Below are positions 29,787 to 41,018 of a DNA stretch of 64,000 bases, one piece after another. The DNA is taken from positions 1 through 64,000 of the forward strand of contig JAFJTR010000043.1 of the NCBI GenBank assembly GCA_022559985.1, written 5' to 3'. Position 1 is the stretch's first letter. The number at the start of each line of letters is the position of its first letter. The stretch comes from Parastagonospora avenae f. sp. tritici 18332-5. Its lineage: Eukaryota > Ascomycota > Dothideomycetes > Pleosporales > Phaeosphaeriaceae. The position numbers and the translations under genes were made by a program. Below the pieces are notes generated by a model. The model worked only from the letters and a program-made list of their open reading frames with translations, was not told where the DNA came from and did no database searches.

Positions 29787-30528
29787 ATGAATCGGGTTCC
29801 TGAGTCACGTACGATCTCTAGCAATACTCTATCAAGTCCGCTCCTGTACCTGCCGCTTGAGCTACGTCACGAGATCTACTCGCATTGCCTGTCCCGGCAG
29901 ATTCACGTGCGTCTTGTACGCAACGCAATCTGCGTGTCGATCTGCTCGGGGCCAGACAAGGACACATGGAGCAGCTGTTCAACAATAAATCGAGACACTA
30001 AAGCGTACGCCGGGTATGACTGCGGTAGCCACGTCCTTGATGCTCTTCCACGGGTGCCTCGAACTATCTGGGCCCGCCGCTTACAGTCGAGTTGGGGGCC
30101 CCACTGGATGTGCAAAGGAACTTTGGAGAATAATAAGTTTGATGTGTCTCTGCTCCTTACTTGTAGGAGAATGTAAGTGTCTAGAAACTGATGTGCCTGT
30201 AGCTGCTCATACATCTAGACACACCGAGATCCAAAATTGGATATCTCGCACTGCAATTACTCACTTTACCGATCTAAAGACCCTCGCTGGCCTAGCTACC
30301 AAATCGCCAGCGCCGTCTCCCGACCATCTTCCTATCCAAATCACACACCTGAGTCTCATTCTCCGAATGCCACTACGCTTCTTGTATTCCCTAGAAGCGC
30401 TTCAGCAATATGGCCCTTCAAGCACCGAACAAGAATCATGGACCGCGCAGACTTGGACGCGAATAGGTTCTACACCGCACGGGAAGAGCGGCCGACATAG
30501 AGACATTCAAAATTTGCTGAGACAATGA
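29787..30528 (+). CDS. F-box-like family member C
   Basis: Two exons (29787-30172 and 30219-30528; 46-nt intron starting GTAAGT) give 231 residues with a consistent frame. Near the N-terminus LLYLPLELRHEIYSHCLSRQIHVRL is the F-box-like 'LPxELRxxIY' opening, and W-A-R-R-L-Q-S-S-W-G-P-H-W-M-C spans 30068-30112. A further helix, ITHLSLILRMPLRFLYSLEAL, matches copy B. The C-terminal part seen in copies A and B (IW-x-DHT and KLRQRW) is missing: only TAQTW remains, then unrelated sequence to the stop. So it is either a shortened functional member or an early-stage relic. The family resembles fungal F-box-like proteins (DUF7730 type) without known substrates. The nearest ATG is 29787; the frame opens earlier with TTG. 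Confidence 0.5.
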
Positions 30529-30596
30529 CAAGCTCGAGGCTTCAAACATCGGCCATATAGTTCAATTTATGTACTCCACTTCATCGTGACACGAAA

Positions 30597-31547
30597 CTAC
30601 TCCGCCGTATCATCCTCATGAAACACCAAGGCCCTAATCTCAATACTCTCCCTCCCCTCCCTATCCTCCCTATCCGGCACGTCAAATGCCGTATGCGGAA
30701 CCCTCCTCGCCCTGCCATCAAGCTTCGAATCAAAGCACTTGATCAGCAGCACCTCCTCCGGCGTCAGTCCAGACTTGTAATACCAGCGATGCCCAACATC
30801 GTGCTTCACCGACAACGTCTCGCCCCTGCGGTTTGGATAGATCAACTCAACGACCACCAACCCATCGTCACTGACGCTGCTCGCGTCTGCTACGGCCAAT
30901 GGGTCGCGCTGGACGGTCTTGATGGGTCGCCAGACGTTGATAATTTGCACGCGGCCTTTGAGCAGATTCTCCGCTTCGTCAGGGAGGTGGTGCGGCACGC
31001 GCGACAGTGCTGCGGAGTACGACTGGTCAATATGCACGCGCTTCACGGGTCCGCGAAGTGTCTTGTCCAGACCACGTTCACCGGGTTCTTGGCGGCGGAT
31101 GGTGTGGTCGAAGATGAAGACGCGAGAGGCGCCGGTGCTGGGGGTTTTAGGCATATTGGCATACATCAAGGGAGTGACTTACACATCCTTGAGCAACTGC
31201 TCCGTCTCAGCGTAATACCCGCTCTTGATTCTCTCGTCGTCTCGAAAGTCCTTCTCGCTCGAGGCCTGGCGATGCACTTGGAACCCATTGCCGTCCAGGG
31301 TGAAGTCTTTCTCGCGGCCGCGGATGTCGCGAACGGTCACGGGGTGCGTTTCGACAGGACGTTCGTAAGTTTCTGGGCGATCAATGTAGGTCGGGTGTGG
31401 TGGTGAACCATCTTCATTCGGCTTGAAATAATTCAGCACAGTCTGTACATCCTGAGGTCCCTGATTGATGGTGTTGAACGATGATTGGGTGGTTTGAGGA
31501 ATGTGGGTTGGAGCGGAACTTGGTGAAATGACGGCGGCTGTAGCCAT
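30597..31547 (-). CDS. AsaB/CmcJ-like oxidoreductase (7-alpha-cephem-methoxylase-related)
   Basis: Two exons (31547-31183, 31137-30597; intron 45 nt, GTAAGT...CCCAG) give 301 residues. The N-terminal part has the family opening VLNYFKPNEDGSPP and RPETYERPVETHPVTVRDIRG. The centre has SRVFIFDHTIRR and the motif RVHIDQSYSAALSRV. The C-terminal part has IINVWRPIKT and DPLAVADASSV, then a strand-rich end. This is the fungal 'hydroxylase/desaturase AsaB' family, related to bacterial CmcJ and to GA4-desaturase-like proteins. Members act in some secondary pathways, but most have unknown substrates. No scaffold enzyme is nearby. A TATA-like box (31614-31621, minus strand) lies 70 bases upstream. Confidence 0.82.
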
Positions 31548-31871
31548 GTTGATTGTTCGGAAGTGTATTGGGTCGGTCCGAGATGCTTGATGGTATTGAT
31601 GTTAAGCATCGTTCTTATATCCCATACCTCTACACTCGATATGTCAGCGCGCTAGGTTCCCCGCAAGCACGCAATCTAGTCAAAGAAGCGAGTCATCGGC
31701 TTTGAAATAGAAGCTGCGACTTGCGAAAACCTATTCGTGGTTGCGTACATGTCAGAATCAAGCTTATTGGTTGGGTGCGGATGTGCATGTGTGTATTTCT
31801 GACAATCCGATAAGTAGTGCATTGCGATCGTACCACATGCTAATGATTGTAATCATGAATTTCTCAGCAGA
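31548..31871. other. Short intergenic region
   Basis: It lies between the AsaB-like gene (promoter side) and the 3' end of the permease. It contains GATATAAG on the minus strand at 31614-31621; nothing else is seen. Confidence 0.45.
31614..31621 (-). promoter_or_regulatory. TATA-like box GATATAAG
   Basis: Read on the minus strand, the octamer is identical to those at 12391 and 15109 and lies about 67 bases upstream of the AsaB-like start codon. Confidence 0.5.
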
Positions 31872-33614
31872 CTATGACGCGATATGGACGAGTGTGGAAA
31901 CGGTCGTACCGTCAATCAGAACATCAGTCCCTTCTTCAACGCGATAGCCCTTCCACTTCGGGATGAGCATGAACCAAATGAACCAATAGAGTAGGCCAAA
32001 CAAGATGACGCCAGCGCCAACAATGGCGTAAGTTGCATACCAGATTCCGCCCTTCTTGTGGCCATCTTTTGGTGGAAAGAAGGGTGCAGCAATTAGGGCG
32101 AGGCACAGGACTACTCTCAAAACCACCGCAACACTCCAAGCCTTGAAAGGCCTTTTAAGATCCGGTCGCTTGTAGCGAAGCCATAGCAAGCCGATAGCGG
32201 AAGCTAGCGCAAAAATTTGGCCTGGATAGCCTTCCACTTCAAGGATAAATGAGTATACCTCGCTCGAGGGTGGCAAAGCTATGACCAAGAGTGAGGGAAT
32301 GTAGTGTATGATCAATCCACCCATCGGTGCATTGAACGGTTTCGACGATGCGAGGATGGTTGAGAATGGAAGAAAGCCTTGTCGTGCTACTTCTTGATTC
32401 AGTCGTGCCTGAGAACGTCAGCTGGCTTCTCGTTACCTGAATGATACAACCCACCAGAGCAAATGTAACCACCATGACATTGCCAGCCCCAGAGAGTGCG
32501 ACTGCAAGGGGCAGCAGGGTCTTTCCAATTGTTGGGCCGAAACATCGCTCAAAGAAGAGCGCTGCAATGAGCTCTCGACTGTTCTTGATCTCATCCAAAG
32601 GCACGACAATGAAGTAGGCAACATTGACCAGCAAGTACATGACGCACGCGGTGAGTAGTGCTGTAATAGAAACAGACTTGAGCGTTCGAATAGGGTTGCG
32701 GACTTCATTCATGACCTGCACACTGTCAGTATGTCCACGACTTCGACAACCCTACTTACATTGTTAACATTGTTGAGACCGGCAAACGAATAAAACACCT
32801 TGAAGAGTGATGTGGAGATGATGCTCCAGCTCCAATTGCTTCCTTCCCACATATCTGAGCCAGTGGGAAAGTGACTCCGCGACACATCGCTTCCATGGAT
32901 GCGAAATACCACCACGAAGAAGCTCGACAAAACCATAAACACAACTAGGCCAATCTTGATCCATCCCACAAAATTCTGGATGCGAATACCTGTTTTCATT
33001 AAGCAGCCGTGAATGACCGTAATTGCTGTGAGTAGTCCAACCGCGAGCGACTTGCGTCGGAAGTCCGTTGCCTCAATATCGAAGGCATAGAGCGTATACT
33101 GGGCAAACACGATGCAGTTACTGGCTGTGAAGCCTAGGAGGACGGCCTGCGTGGCGACCAGGGTGCTTGCAAGAAATCGCGGTTTGCGATAGACGAATTC
33201 AAGGTACACCTTTTCGCCGCCGGATCGTGGCAGCATGCATCCATACTCCAGGCCGACTGCAAGACCACAGGCTGCGATTATGGCGCCGACTATCCAGAGC
33301 GAAAGAGACAGCCCTACGCTGCCAACGTCTCTTACAATGACACCGGGCGTCGCAAAGATGCCGCTACCGATGACGCGTGAGATGACTAGAATATAAGCGC
33401 TCGACCAAGTGATGGTTCGTCCAAGGGTGGAAGTCTCTGGCAAAACATCGTCTTCAATAGCGCGTGTGATGCCTTCAGCGATTGTAGTTTCGGAATCTTC
33501 GCTTGAAGTATACTTTTTTGCACTTTCAGTTGGCGAGGCGACACGTGCAAGAAGCGGTTCTTGCTCTCTTGTCTGCATGGTGGTGTCGTCCAATGAATAG
33601 TATTGTGTTGACAT
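31872..33614 (-). CDS. APC-superfamily amino-acid permease (methionine-permease-like)
   Basis: Three exons (33614-32760, 32715-32455, 32408-31872) give 550 residues; introns are 44 and 46 nt. About 12 hydrophobic segments follow a hydrophilic N-terminus. Family motifs are ISRVIGSGIFATPGVI (segment 1, substrate-binding G-S-G-I-F), EYGCMLPRSGGEKVYLEFVY, SFAGLNNVNN joined to VMNEVRNPIRTLK, and VVTFAL joined to ARLNQEVARQGFLPFS across intron 2. This pattern fits the fungal LAT-like group that includes high-affinity methionine permease Mup1. It would import amino acids at the plasma membrane. The second intron uses a GTGGGT donor; a shorter 28-nt alternative starting GTAACG also keeps the frame but would be unusually small. 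Confidence 0.85.
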
Positions 33615-34142
33615 GTTTTGGGATATGCGAAGGACAGCATAACTTGCGTCGAGACATGATAAAAAGACGCGCAAGCAGAGAAGCATACAATTGTCAGCAG
33701 TCGAGTCGTGCTTCTTGTCAGAAATGTCGTATTAGTTGATGTTCCAGATCACGCAATCTGTAGAGGCGTTGACGCATGTCTGTCCGACGGCGCGAGCCGC
33801 ATGTCAACACGTGTCACATGCCGCACCATAAGGTAGTATCAAACCAAGTCTCGTACCAGTCAGCCTTGATTTCAGAGCCTCGGAAAATTGTAGTCTTTGG
33901 GTCATTGCACACGTGCTGTACTACCGTCTCTTGTGTCGTATCGTGAGACTTCAGATGAAAACTCATGGGCACGGGAGCGTGACGTGTGGTCTAGTGAGAG
34001 CGATGAGAGATGGCTTGTCGGTACTACGGAAGGAAAGGAGCAGTGAAAGGTCGACGCGCTATTGCCGCTAGCGTGTCACGTGCTAGCGCGCGCATTTCGT
34101 TCTCATTACTCATCAACGCTGCACCCTCTCCAACTCAACACC
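33615..34142. promoter_or_regulatory. Divergent promoter region, permease / CHL1
   Basis: 528 bases separate two divergent starts. Three CACGTG cores are present, at 33808-33813, 33910-33915 and 34077-34082, the last 61 bases before the CHL1 ATG. They could serve bHLH factors acting on either gene; Cbf1 sites at sulfur amino-acid genes are a known precedent, and the left gene is a methionine-permease-like protein. The regulatory role is inferred. Confidence 0.4.
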
Positions 34143-36779
34143 ATGAAGGACAATGGTGATGCGCGGGACTTCCATCATCCATATGTACCATACGATATCC
34201 AAAATGATTTCATGAACGCGGTGTACGACTGCTTGGACACGGGCAAAGTCGGCATTTTCGAATCGCCAACTGGAACGGGAAAATCGCTCAGTCTGATCTG
34301 CGGGTCCTTAACATGGCTGCGAGATCACAAGAGACGGACGTTTGAGGATGGATTTGCCATCGAAGCAGCTGCTAGCGATGAACCTGTATGGATACTTGAG
34401 CATGCCCAGAAGCAGAGAAAACAGGAAGCGCTACGCCGGCGACAAGAGCTGAACGACCGAATAGCCAAGATCAAGGCGAAGGAGAAGCGCGCCAAAGAAC
34501 GATATGAAGGTGGCGAGCCACGCTACAAGAGACAGAAGACGGCGGCGGGTGAAGCCAATGACAAGGATGACGAAGCGCAATTTGTTCTGGATGATTACGA
34601 GAGCGATGAGGAGCACGGCAAAGCTGCCAGGCCGGGCACCTTCAGCGAGTCTGGTCTCTCAGCAGAAACTCAGGCTTTGATGGAGCAGCTGGGATACTCT
34701 GCAGACGCGATCAAGACTGATGAAGGCGACTTGCCGGATGAGACCAGAATTTTCTTCTGCTCTCGCACACACTCTCAGCTTACCCAATTTACGAGCGAGC
34801 TGAGTCGAGTCAAGATGCCACCTGCAATCACTCCAGACGATCAGGATGCAGGAATTGACAGACTTGTTGAAGATGCGAAGCACTTGACTTTGGGATCGAG
34901 GAAGAACCTATGCATCAACAGTAAGGTCAGCCGTCTAGGCAACGCGACTGCAATCAACGAGCGCTGTGTAGAGCTGCAGCAGGCTACTAGCGCGGAAGGA
35001 AAATGTCCGCATATGCCAAACAAGGAGAGCGAGACTTTGGTTAACGACTTTCGCGACCATGCGCTGGCGAAGGTTAGAGACATTGAAGACTTGGGTGCAT
35101 TGGGGAAGAAGCTGGGTGTTTGTCCGTATTATGCGTCTCGGCCAGCAATCCAGCACTGCGAGGTATGGTTCGTCTCTCTCCTAGTCAAGTCTATACTAAC
35201 TGCCTAGATCGTAACACTGCCGTATCCACTTCTACTGCAGCGATCAGCGCGCGAGGCTCTTGGTCTATCGCTCAAGAACCACGTCATCATTATTGACGAA
35301 GCACACAACCTGATGGATGCCATCGCAGGCATCTACTCTGCATCTGTCACACTCGACCAAATCCAACAAGCCCGCGCACAGCTCACTGTCTACTTGCAAA
35401 AGTTTCGCAACAAGCTCAAGGGAAAGAATCGAGTGTATGTTGCGCAGACTATCCGGATCCTTGACTCAATTCTTGGGTACCTCAAAACCATATCTGACGA
35501 CAAAAAAGCTACGGATGGCCTAGTTGACATGCTCTCAATCATGTCCGGTAAAGGCGTCGACCAGGTCAACATCTTCAAGCTCAATACGTACCTTCAAGAA
35601 AGCAGACTTGCACGCAAGGTCGATGGCTACACCACGTATGCTGAGACAGTCGCGAACGACACGATACAAGGGGTTGCAAAGAAGGTTTTCGAAAAGGCTC
35701 CGCGACAAAATGTGCCTGTCCTAATGCACGTTCAGTCGTTCCTCCTCTCCTTGATGAGCCCATCGGCCGAGGGTCGGTTCTTCTACTCCAAAGAAGATGC
35801 GTGTGTCACGCTAAGATACATGCTTCTTGATCCGACCTACCACTTCAAGGACATCGTCGAAGAGGCGCGGGCCGTTGTACTTGCAGGTGGCACAATGTCT
35901 CCGATGAGCGACTACGAGCAGCACCTCCTCCCATATCTAGATTCCACAAAGATCATGACACTTTCGTGTGGTCATGTCATCCCACCGGCCAACCTTCTCG
36001 CAGTCCCTGTTGTTTGTGCATCATCCGGCAACGAGTTTGACTTTACATTCGAGAACCGCAACAAAGAAAAGACGATGGTCGATCTCGGACAGGCCATTCT
36101 CAGTACGGCGCAACAAATCCCTGATGGCGTAGTTGTCTTTTTCCCGAGTTACTCCTACCTTGACGCTTGCATCGCAGCTTGGAAGCGTCTCGCAGCTGCC
36201 AGCTCAAAGGCGACGTTCTGGGATTGCTTTATACAAACCAAGCCTGTGTTCCTTGAGCAGCGCAGTCAGCCAAACATTGCGGTCCAGCCAGTCGCCACTA
36301 AAGAAGCTGCCGTCGATTCAGTCCTTACGGCCTACAGCACGGCCATCGCATCTGGCAACGGTCGCGGTGCTCTTCTCTTCGCGGTCATTGGCGGCACTCT
36401 TTCTGAAGGCATCAATTTCAGCGATGCCCTTGGTCGTGGCGTGGTCGTTGTCGGACTGCCCTTCCCCAATCCGCACTCGCCAGAGTGGAAAGCGAAAATG
36501 CAATACATCTCCACCAAGGAGACTAAATGCGGCGGAGACGGCAAGGCAGCGGCACGTGACTTTTTCGAAAATGCATGCATGCGTGCGGTGAATCAGTGTG
36601 TTGGACGTGCTATAAGGCACAAAGGCGACTATGCTGCGATCATGATGCTGGACAGGCGGTACGGCACCAGGCGCATTCAAGACAAGCTGCCGAAGTGGAT
36701 CAGGGGGAGTTTGACGAAAGGACTGGGTGTGAGGGATGTTGAGAAACAATTGGATCATTTCTTTGCGGGCAAAAAGTAG
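34143..36779 (+). CDS. CHL1: CHL1/DDX11 family Fe-S DNA helicase
   Basis: Two exons (34143-35162, 35208-36779; 45-nt intron) give 863 residues. Walker A is ESPTGTGKS (residues 40-48). An acidic/basic insertion follows (about 110-190), then the RIFFCSRTHSQLTQF motif Ia. Four cysteines of the Fe-S domain are visible: LCINSK, RCVELQ, KCPHMP and VCPYYAS. The DEAH box is HVIIIDEAHN just after the intron. C-terminal motifs include LSCGHVIPP, LFAVIGGTLSEGINFSD, VVVGLPFPNP and CVGRAIRHKGDYA (motif VI). Yeast Chl1 helps establish sister-chromatid cohesion with Ctf4 at replication forks in the nucleus. The start at 34143 gives MKDNGDARDFHHPYVPYDIQ, which fits the Q-motif position; an upstream in-frame ATG at 34062 is less likely. 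Confidence 0.93.
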
Positions 36780-37129
36780 ATGTGATAAGGGTTGGTTAGG
36801 AAGGTGATGGACTTTGACATGCTTCAAGACATGGTGTGGCTGATGTGTGGCGTATTCAGATCCGAATTCGGCTAGACTCGGTGACCGAAGCGGATCGCGT
36901 CTCACCTGCGTGCATCGTGTCTTCAATCACAACACCGCTACACTCGATCGCATCTCAGACTTCATGGCAGACAGTGTCATCATGTTGTGAAGTTGTTTTA
37001 CCATACACGTGATCCACTGGGCTGAAGAAGTAGACTGTCACCGCACCCACCACGTGAGCTTCGTTTCATCAATACACAATGTCAAGGCCTTGAAAGAGCA
37101 GCGGAAGAAGACGGAATTGCACAACTGAG
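36780..37129. other. Intergenic region between CHL1 and the peptide transporter
   Basis: It contains two CACGTG cores, at 37006-37011 and 37051-37056, the latter 74 bases before the transporter start. Otherwise nothing is recognised. Confidence 0.45.
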
Positions 37130-38837
37130 ATGCCACCACCATGGCGTTCCCAAAGCGTCTCTGGGCTTGGCGCCTACACGACTGTCGCTCAAGCCGAAGA
37201 CCAAACGGCGGAGCTTATAGCGCATGGCGGGACATCAATAGATGATGAAAGGCATGGCGATCAGGTTCTTGACGACTCTACGCCCTCCGCACACGACCTC
37301 TCATCACTTCCGCACGTTTCAGACACCCTCCCGCTCTCCGCCTTCCTCATCGCCATCGTTGAGCTTTGTGAACGCTTTGCCTACTATGGCCTCTCCGGTC
37401 CGTTCCAAAATTACATTGCCAATCCACCGAAGTCGACACTTCCTGGCGCAATGGGACTTGGCCAATCTTCTGCGACGGCCATGACGAGCTTCTTCCAGTT
37501 TTGGTGTTATCTTACGCCTATCATGGGTGCGGTTGTTGCGGATCAGTACTTGGGCAAGTATGCAACGATCAAGTGGTTCAGTGTCGTGTACATGGTTGGC
37601 ATCGTGATCTTGTTCGTTACAAGCTTGCCTATGAGTGTGGAGAGAGGAGCGGCGTTCCCTGGATTGGTCGTTGCGATGATGGTCATTGGATTGGGGACAG
37701 GTGGCATCAAGAGCAATGTGGCGCCTCTGATTGCGGAACAAATCTCGACCACGGAAGCATATATCAAGACATTGAAGAACGGGAACAGAGTCATTGTTGA
37801 CCCCGAGGTCACCACGCAGCGTGTTTTCATGGTGTTCTACACATGCATCAATGTCGGCTCCATATCTGCCATTGCGACGACGATGCTCGAGCTTCATGTT
37901 GGTTTCTGGAGTGCTTACCTCCTGCCGCTGATCATGTTTGCTGTTGGATTTACAATCCTAGTCAAGTTCCGGGATACATACACCATTAAACCGCCTCAAG
38001 GAGGCGTAATCAGGAACTGCTTCCGCGCTTTGTACATCGCGGTTCGGAACGGCTTCGACCTCAACGCTGCTCGTCCTTCACGGGCAGCGGCAAAGCATCG
38101 CATCGCCTGGGACGATAAGTTCGTTGACGAACTTGAAACAGCGCTTGTCGCGTGCAAGGCGTTTCTCTTCTTCCCGATATACTGGGTTACCTTTTCGCAG
38201 ATGATGAACAACTTTGTGTCTCAGGGTATGTTTGCCAAATTTTCCATCCGCTCGCCACGACTAACAGCTTTAAGCCGGCCGCATGGAACTCCACGGCCTC
38301 CCAAACGACATCCTCCCCAACATCGACCCCATAACCATCATCATCCTCATCCCTGTCATGGACCGCTTGATCTACCCCTTCATCCGCACGAAACTACATT
38401 TCGCCTTCGGACCCATCACGCGCATCTCACTTGGCTTCATGATGGCCGCAGGCGCGATGTTGTACGCTGGCATCTTGCAAACCAAAATCTACGCCGCCGA
38501 ACCGCAAAAGATACAGGTCGCGTGGCAGGCACCAGCATACATCTTCGTCGCCATCTCCGAAATCCTAGCCAGCATTACGGGTCTTGAACTTGCATATGCG
38601 AAGGCGCCTGAAAACATGAAGAGCTTCATTATGAGTTTGTTCCTGCTAACGTCAGCAGGAGGTAGCGCATTGGGGATATTGATTGCGCCATTCGCGAAAG
38701 ATCCGTGGCTGCACTGGATGTACTTCGGGCTGGCGATTGCAGCGGTAGGGACGGGCTTTGCGTTTTGGCGCACGTTCCGCAGTGGAGGCGGGAAGCACGC
38801 AGGCGCGGAGAGCCTCGAGATGACGGATAGAGTGTAG
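37130..38837 (+). CDS. POT/PTR2-family peptide transporter
   Basis: Two exons (37130-38225, 38275-38837; 49-nt intron) give 552 residues. Diagnostic blocks of the proton-dependent oligopeptide family are present: FLIAIVELCERFAYYGLSGPFQNY (the ExxERxxYY-type motif, here ELCERFAYYG), FFQFWCYLTPIMGAVVADQYLGKY, GLGTGGIKSNVAPL and ISTTEAYIKTLKNGNRVIVDP. After the intron come DPITIIILIPVMDRLIYPF and ISEILASITGLELAYAKAPENMKS, the FExxyxxAP-like C-terminal signature. It imports di- and tripeptides with protons at the plasma membrane. It could complement the two secreted subtilases in the window, though it is not adjacent to either. Confidence 0.93.
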
Positions 38838-39790
38838 ATACTGTACTCTAATTGATGCAGAATACTTGACTGCAACAGGTAATCTTCTTGACAAAAGGTA
38901 AGATAACTTACAGTTGTGGGATGAGATGAAACCTGGGCCACGCGCGCTTGAGATGCAGCATTCTGTGCAAGTTCGTTCATCCCCTTAGTTATTCATCAAA
39001 ATTGCTGTACGAGCACTGGTCCTTCGAAGTCGATCTTTTGCTTTTTCTAGAACAAACGTCCCAGCGTAGCGACAATGATTACTGCATGTGTCAATGTTGT
39101 CCTTCGTCTTCCGTGTTTTCGAAAGCTTCGTTGCATCAGTGCTCTGAAGTCGGAAAACAGCTTTGTTGGTCGCCTGATTGGTCGTCTGGTTGAGGATCTG
39201 ACCGGTGGCGTTGTTGTCGTTGCTTATCCCCGAAACTTGTTCGGAGTACACGGTGGGTGGCCCTAACGGACAGCGTACATTGTCTTGGCAACTGAGGTCC
39301 CTAACCGCCACACCACTAGACAGCATGTCCGATCGATGCAAGTAGATCCAGGTCCTGATCGTGAACTCCGCACTGCAAAGTCTTGGCATTGTAGGTCTCT
39401 TGCCAGTTATGGGAATAATCGTACTCCGCGAGTGAGACAGCGACTTTTTCAAACGCTTGGCTTTCCATGAAGTGGATACCTAACTTGGACCGTCAAGGCC
39501 TCGTTCCACAATCATGTCATCGCGGTTGCATGGTAACTTGGCAATCTCCAACTCTGCGATCTCGTTCAATGGTTTTGATGATTTCAGGTGACGACTCGGT
39601 CACGTGATCGTTGCCTGCTAGGACGTTAGTCAGTGTCCGAATTCCGTTCAAGCAAGTGTATATAAGTCTCTCAAAGTTTTCCCTGTAGGTTCAACCAACC
39701 CATCGATCATCATCTCATCATCCAAACAACAGAACCACCACCGTGTAAGCGGCTCCACGACTATCACTGCCTGCAGTCTAACAGAACCAG
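38838..39790. other. Intergenic region upstream of the small secreted protein
   Basis: No gene supported. A CACGTG core (39601-39606) and a TATA-like TATATAAG (39659-39666) precede a leader that may hold a small intron starting GTAAGC near 39755. The frames at 38948-39470 overlap on both strands and have no motif. Confidence 0.45.
39659..39666 (+). promoter_or_regulatory. TATA-like box TATATAAG
   Basis: It lies 132 bases upstream of the ATG at 39791 and 298 bases upstream of the ATG at 39957. It differs by one base from the GATATAAG boxes elsewhere in the window. The 132-base distance equals that at the RNase-like gene, which would favour the upstream ATG as the first translated start. Confidence 0.45.
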
Positions 39791-40048
39791 ATGTCTTCCC
39801 CAAAATACATCATAAAAGTTGTCGACTCATCTTCCAACCAGGAGATTCTCACCACCTTCAAGACCCGCTACGACTCAGAGTCCGACCTCGTATCCTCTTT
39901 CGCCCAGAAACTCCTCAATCCACAGGTCACTTCCGTCCAATTCTCAAAGTCCGACAATGAAGTTCACGTACGCATCCATGTCCGCGACGGCGATGCTGCT
40001 TCTGCACGCAACCTCGTCTATGGCAGCAATTACGCCCGTGAAGGCTAG
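39791..40048 (+). CDS. Small coding-like ORF overlapping a secreted-protein frame
   Basis: An 85-residue frame beginning MSSPKYIIKVVDSSSNQEILTT. Codon choice is strongly coding-like for this genome, with many third-position C and T and few rare codons. The product has no signal peptide, no cysteine and no recognised domain; it alternates strand-like (YIIKVVD, VTSVQFSKS, VHVRIHVRDG) and helix-like segments. It overlaps the frame at 39957-40256 by 92 bases in another register. It could be a real small cytosolic protein, an upstream ORF that controls the second frame, or the 5' part of one spliced gene, although no convincing splice pair joins the two. Confidence 0.45.
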   Translation: MSSPKYIIKVVDSSSNQEILTTFKTRYDSESDLVSSFAQKLLNPQVTSVQFSKSDNEVHVRIHVRDGDAASARNLVYGSNYAREG

Positions 40049-40256
40049 GGATGGATCCGCTAAGCTCGTTGCCCGCGACGATTACTCCATGGTGTGTGTT
40101 ATGGGAGGGGATGCTTGCAGTGGCAAGTCTCCTTCTGTATCTGCACTTTGCAACTTGACAGGCTGCAAGTTCACCGGTGGAGATTGCACGGACGACGGAA
40201 CTCTCGAAGGAGGTGCTGATGTGTGGTGCAACCAATGCCACTGCGAGGAAGATTGA
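39957..40256 (+). CDS. Small secreted Cys-rich protein
   Basis: A 99-residue frame from the ATG at 39957. The N-terminus (MKFTYASMSATAMLLLHATSSMAA) looks like a signal peptide; a possible propeptide follows (ITPVKARDG, KLVARDD). The mature part has eight cysteines (MVCV, DACSG, ALCN, TGCK, GDCT, VWCN, QCHC), enough for four disulfides, and ends HCEED. The same frame is open upstream to 39819, but that extension lacks a signal peptide. No family is recognised. Size, Cys content and secretion signal make it an effector or antimicrobial-type candidate. The first 92 bases are shared with the coding-like frame at 39791. Confidence 0.55.
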   Translation: MKFTYASMSATAMLLLHATSSMAAITPVKARDGSAKLVARDDYSMVCVMGGDACSGKSPSVSALCNLTGCKFTGGDCTDDGTLEGGADVWCNQCHCEED

Positions 40257-41018
40257 GTTTATCATCTGAGGGTATGAGTTCAGGCAAAGTTTTTGTCGAT
40301 CCTGTCACTATCGCAATGTACAATATCACTAGAGCTTCTTTCAATACTCAATGTTCTGCTCGAAGGTCTCTGACACCGTAATGTGAACGATGACATGGGC
40401 GACTGCCACTTTGCTTGCGTTTCGGTAAGTGCGAACGAGACTCCGCCCGATGTCCGCGCAAAGTCTCTACTTGCAAAGGTATAATCTCCCTCATTTGTCT
40501 TCGCCTCGCATTCGAAGCGTGAGTGTGTCTGAGCACAAAGATTTAGTGTTTGTGATCCAAGCGCCGGCTCACCGATCACACTCAAGTGCGTGAACGGCAC
40601 AATCGTTCGGTCCCTTTGTTTGGGCAAGGGCATCACAAGGTTCGTTGCTCGAACGAGAGTGTATGTACCACCACACAGTCATCACGGAAATGAGTCATCA
40701 TGAAAGCTCGACTCTCCTTGATCACGTCTTCCTCGACATTTCATATTTCCTCATACCTACTATTCAAGCTTCAGGCATGTCTAAGTTGACTTCAGCCCAC
40801 CCTAAAGTTGATCTCAACCGCCATGGTGGGCACTACCTCCCAAGTGCGTCGCCACCCAAACCAGTGATCGGAGAAGTATTCGACTTGGATTCAGCTGTCA
40901 TCAGAGGTTCGTGATCGAGTTTACAAGCCATGCGACTCCGCTAAAAATACGACTCATCATAGTGTTGCCAGTACAAAACAAGGGCAAAGTCGCAGCGCAC
41001 CAATATGGAATGTCATTA
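40257..41018. other. Intergenic region
   Basis: A 118-codon minus-strand frame (40280-40636) and an 89-codon plus frame (40645-40914) have no start or domain support. The right end leads into the second LTR-like copy. Confidence 0.4.

Noticed and set aside
32409..32436. 28-nt intron option in the amino-acid permease
   Set aside because: It keeps the frame, but a 46-nt intron from the GTGGGT donor has normal size and restores the family sequence.
30597..38837. Possible secondary-metabolite cluster around the AsaB-like gene
   Set aside because: No scaffold synthase, tailoring P450 or pathway regulator is nearby; neighbours are a permease, CHL1 and a peptide transporter.
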